A stretch of 64,000 nt of DNA from Corallococcus sp. AS-1-6 (lineage in GTDB: Bacteria; Myxococcota; Myxococcia; Myxococcales; Myxococcaceae): the NCBI RefSeq assembly GCF_020037015.1, contig NZ_JAIQDE010000015.1:1-64000 (forward strand), in the 5' to 3' direction. Below the pieces are notes generated by a model. The model saw only the letters and a program-made list of their open reading frames with translations, was not told where the DNA came from and ran no database searches. Below are positions 61,409-64,000 of the stretch, in pieces (positions within the stretch are counted from its first letter, which is position 1; every line of letters starts with the position of its first letter). The position numbers were made by a program, and so were the translations under genes.

Positions 61409-62683
61409 ATGGAAAGACGCAATGCCTTCACGACGCTCCGTGGAGTGCTCTTGTTGGGAGCGGTGCTGACCGCCTGCGGCCCCGTGCCTGAGTCCGGGGC
61501 TCCAGTCGAGGACGCCACGGACGAGGACGTGGCAGCGATGTCCAAGGTTCCCGTGCCCTCCGTGGACCCGATGCCCCTGGCGACGTCGGAGCCGGCCGTG
61601 GCCTACGGCTGGGGCCGGTTCCTCGTGGTGTGGCAAGACGTGCGGGAGGGCGGCGTCTACGGCACGCTCGTGAGGAAGAATGGCACGCTCGTCACCCCGG
61701 CGGGTTTCCGCATCAACATCGGCACCGGACCTGGAGGCACCCCTTCCATCGCCTATGACGGCGAGCAATTCATTGTCGTCTGGAAGACGCAGGATGCCAT
61801 TGACGGCGTGCGCGTGAGGACGGATGGCACGGTGGTGGGGCCTGTCTTCAACGTCATCACGTCCTATCGGGTCGCTGCTCCCGTTGGCATCGCGTGCTCC
61901 TCGAAGCTCTGCCTCGTCACCTTCACGGTGAACAGCGATACGGGCTCGGAGATCAACGCCCGGCGGGTGACGACGGACGGCGTGGTGCTCCCCGAAATCG
62001 TCCACGGGATCGCCCCCGGCGCCCGGCTCATGGACGAGTCGACGGTGGCCTGGAATGGGACGGACTTCTTCATCGCCTGGACCGACTCGCGCGGCGGCGA
62101 GGAGACGCCCGACATCTACGGTGCCCGGGTGAAGCCGGATGGCACGGTGGTGGATCCCGGCGGCCTGCCCATCGCCGTGGCGCCAGGCGCGCAGCGCTCT
62201 CCGGACGTCGTCTGGACGGGGCGGCGCTTCCTCGTCGTCTGGTCCGACGGCCGCGGCGCGGACCGGGACATCTACGGAGCGCGCGTCCGGGCCAACGGGC
62301 GCGTGGATGATCCGCGGGGCATCCCCATCGCCACCGGAACAGGGGACCAGCTCTTCCCGGCCGTGGCCCACCACAACTCGAAGTCCCTCGTCGTCTGGCA
62401 GAGCGACTTCGACGGCGTGAGCCGCGTCCGGGGAGTGCGCGTCCACGAGGACGGCACCGTGATGGCTCCGGGCGTGTTCGCCATCTCCAGCAGCGACTAC
62501 GACCGCGAGGCCCTGCCGGACGTGGCCTACGGCGGCGGGCTGTTCCTGACGGCCTACTCGGGCTCGTCGGAGGCGCCCTCGGAGCCCACGTACATTCTCG
62601 GCGCGCGGGTGGATCACCAGGCCCGTGTGCTGGACGTGAACACGCTCACCCGCACGCCCACGCCTCCTCCGGAGGCCCCGTGA
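61409..62683 (+). CDS. Lipoprotein with beta-propeller-like repeats
   Basis: 424 residues from the ATG at 61409, which gives a clean lipoprotein signal (LLLGAVLTACG). About seven units of about 50 residues follow, each with a strand like VAWNGTDFFIAWTDSRGG and a return like DIYGARVKPDGTVVDPGGLPI. These match the repeat found in many secreted myxobacterial proteins and probably form a beta-propeller. No catalytic motif is present. The likely role is surface binding. It runs in the same direction as the following peptidase gene (136-bp gap). Confidence 0.82.
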   Translation: MERRNAFTTLRGVLLLGAVLTACGPVPESGAPVEDATDEDVAAMSKVPVPSVDPMPLATSEPAVAYGWGRFLVVWQDVREGGVYGTLVRKNGTLVTPAGFRINIGTGPGGTPSIAYDGEQFIVVWKTQDAIDGVRVRTDGTVVGPVFNVITSYRVAAPVGIACSSKLCLVTFTVNSDTGSEINARRVTTDGVVLPEIVHGIAPGARLMDESTVAWNGTDFFIAWTDSRGGEETPDIYGARVKPDGTVVDPGGLPIAVAPGAQRSPDVVWTGRRFLVVWSDGRGADRDIYGARVRANGRVDDPRGIPIATGTGDQLFPAVAHHNSKSLVVWQSDFDGVSRVRGVRVHEDGTVMAPGVFAISSSDYDREALPDVAYGGGLFLTAYSGSSEAPSEPTYILGARVDHQARVLDVNTLTRTPTPPPEAP

Positions 62684-62819
62684 GCGGCCTGCTCCACTTC
62701 AGTCATGGAATGTTTGCTGTTTAACTATTCCTCGTTTTCCAGTGATTGAGGTGGGTTTGACGCATGCGTGGATGGGGACGCGCGGTCGCGCGTTGTCCTT
62801 TCCTCGAACAGAGGTCCGC

Positions 62820-64000
62820 ATGCGTAGACTTTCCATGGCGTTGCTGGTCGGTGCCTCCCTCGCCGGTTGCGGAGGCGACCCGGAGGTGGAGAACCAGGAG
62901 ATCATCTCCAACCTGACCAAGGCCGGCTTTCCGGCCAATGACATCCAGGTCTTCGACGGAGCCGTGTACGTGGGCCGCGACGCTCACGTGACGCTCGAGG
63001 CGTCCCGCGAGATGCTCCAGTCCCTGGACGGGAGCGCCGAGCAGTACCGCACGACGAACCAGGTGGGCACGGGCGTGACGAAGATCTGCGTCAACCCCAC
63101 CGCCGCGTTCAACAGCTATTCCAACCTGAGCCAGGGCCTGGACCTGGCCATCGCCAACTACAACGAGCAGGGGCTGCGGCTCACCTTCGCTCGCGGCCCG
63201 ACCACCGGCTGTACGGCGAACATCTCCGCGGAGACCACGTCCGGGACCGGCGGACAGGCGGGCTTCCCGTCGAACGGGATGCCTTATGGGGTCTTCTATA
63301 TCGGCACGGGTCTGGACAGCTACAGCGCGGACGTGAACGAGCACGTCATCACCCACGAGCTGGGCCACGCCATCGGCTTCCGTCACTCGGACTACTACAA
63401 CCGCAGCATCAGTTGCGGCGCCGGTGGTGACGAGGGCGATGCGGGCGTGGGGGCCATCCACATCCCCGGGACGCCCACCACGGCCACCGTGGGTGGCTCC
63501 ATCATGAACTCGTGCTTCCGGTCGACCGAGACGGGCGAGTGGACCAGCTCCGACGTCACCGCGCTGGCGGCCCTCTATTCCACGGTCGGCGGGGTCGCGA
63601 GCTGCTCGGACTACAACGTCGTCTCCTACCGAGGGCAGAACGGGACGCAGATCCGCTGCGGCTGCGGCGCGGTGGGCGGGGGCTCCGTGTGGGGGACGGA
63701 CCTCTACACCGACGACTCGAACGTCTGCGTGGCCGCGGTGCATGCCGGCGCCATCTCCACGGCGGGAGGGACGGTGGTGATCACCATCCAGCCGGGGCAG
63801 TCCAGCTACGCGGGCACCACGCGCAACGGCGTCACCACGTACTCCTACGGCGCCTGGGGCGGGAGCTTCTCGGTCAGCGGCCTGACGCCCCCGCTGAGCG
63901 CCTGCTCCAGCTACAACTTCGTGTCCTACCGCGGCCAGAACGGGACGAGCGTCCGGTGCGGTTGCGGTCCGGTGAGCGGCGGCACGGTGTGGGGGACGGA
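62820..64000 (+). CDS. HEIGH-type metallopeptidase with LCCL domains (3' end outside window)
   Basis: 393 codons are present and the gene runs off the right edge. GAGG lies 6 bases before the ATG. The lipoprotein signal ends in SLAGC. The peptidase domain (about 30-255) has the extended zinc motif HELGHAIGFRH from residue 179 and a Met-turn in SIMNSC, as in the dual-action HEIGH metallopeptidase family. An LCCL domain follows (about 265-355: GSVWGTDLYTDDSNVCVAAVHAG), then the start of a second copy cut by the window end. It is an exported or surface protease, plausible in prey digestion. Confidence 0.9.
   Translation, partial: MRRLSMALLVGASLAGCGGDPEVENQEIISNLTKAGFPANDIQVFDGAVYVGRDAHVTLEASREMLQSLDGSAEQYRTTNQVGTGVTKICVNPTAAFNSYSNLSQGLDLAIANYNEQGLRLTFARGPTTGCTANISAETTSGTGGQAGFPSNGMPYGVFYIGTGLDSYSADVNEHVITHELGHAIGFRHSDYYNRSISCGAGGDEGDAGVGAIHIPGTPTTATVGGSIMNSCFRSTETGEWTSSDVTALAALYSTVGGVASCSDYNVVSYRGQNGTQIRCGCGAVGGGSVWGTDLYTDDSNVCVAAVHAGAISTAGGTVVITIQPGQSSYAGTTRNGVTTYSYGAWGGSFSVSGLTPPLSACSSYNFVSYRGQNGTSVRCGCGPVSGGTVWGT

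Overview
The base composition (very high GC, codons ending mostly in G or C) and the gene content point to a predatory myxobacterium (Myxococcota), most like Corallococcus, Myxococcus or Pyxidicoccus. The main evidence is the density of secreted proteins and lipoproteins, two kelch lipoproteins with the ELYDPATGTW repeat, a HEIGH metallopeptidase with LCCL domains, SpvB/Rhs toxins and a stand-alone synthetase. The genus is inferred; no rRNA or marker gene is present. I see no tRNA, rRNA, CRISPR array, phage or insertion sequence.

Layout. 1-9.3 kb: the end of an LRAT-like gene, a 2OG-Fe(II) oxygenase, a DUF1801 protein, a membrane protein, a NarL-type two-component pair, a lipoprotein, a divergent MFS/LysR pair with an operator palindrome, and a methyltransferase. 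9.3-16.2 kb: a small endonuclease V, two secreted glycan-active enzymes (GH18-like with PKD and F5/8 domains; GH43), a double gene remnant (the 3' ends of a TetR gene and an NmrA-type oxidoreductase gene), a secreted protein, and a divergent RidA/LysR pair with another palindrome. 16.2-21.1 kb: a 1637-residue synthetase of order adenylation, ketoreductase, carrier, alpha/beta-hydrolase. 21.3-27.4 kb: a secreted protein with a possible His/Cys dyad, a lipoprotein, a kelch lipoprotein whose ribosome binding site lies inside a long hairpin, and a divergent AraC/EamA pair.

27.5-40 kb: a peptidoglycan-binding EndoU-type toxin with its immunity gene, a secreted protein, a rifamycin phosphotransferase, a DUF2092 pair, and a P-type ATPase operon with two small partners. 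40-52.3 kb: an immunity gene, a 2061-residue SpvB/TcdB/Rhs toxin and a 1772-residue lipoprotein whose helical core and C-terminus look like a Tc-toxin A subunit. This is the most unusual system in the window: it reads as a surface-anchored Tc-like toxin (A component, B/C cocoon with RNase-like tip, immunity). 52.4-64 kb: a large kelch lipoprotein divergent from the Tc-like operon, an M91 (NleD-like) zinc peptidase, a protein with two pilin-like heads, a HYDIN/beta-propeller lipoprotein, a HEAT-repeat protein, a glutathione S-transferase, another beta-propeller-like lipoprotein, and the start of the HEIGH peptidase.

Taken together the window is rich in envelope, contact and predation genes (toxins with immunity, glycan hydrolases, peptidases, repeat-rich surface lipoproteins), interleaved with regulator/transporter pairs and small detoxification enzymes. 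Most convergent gene pairs are separated by strong hairpins. All functional statements rest on motif reading; no database search was run.
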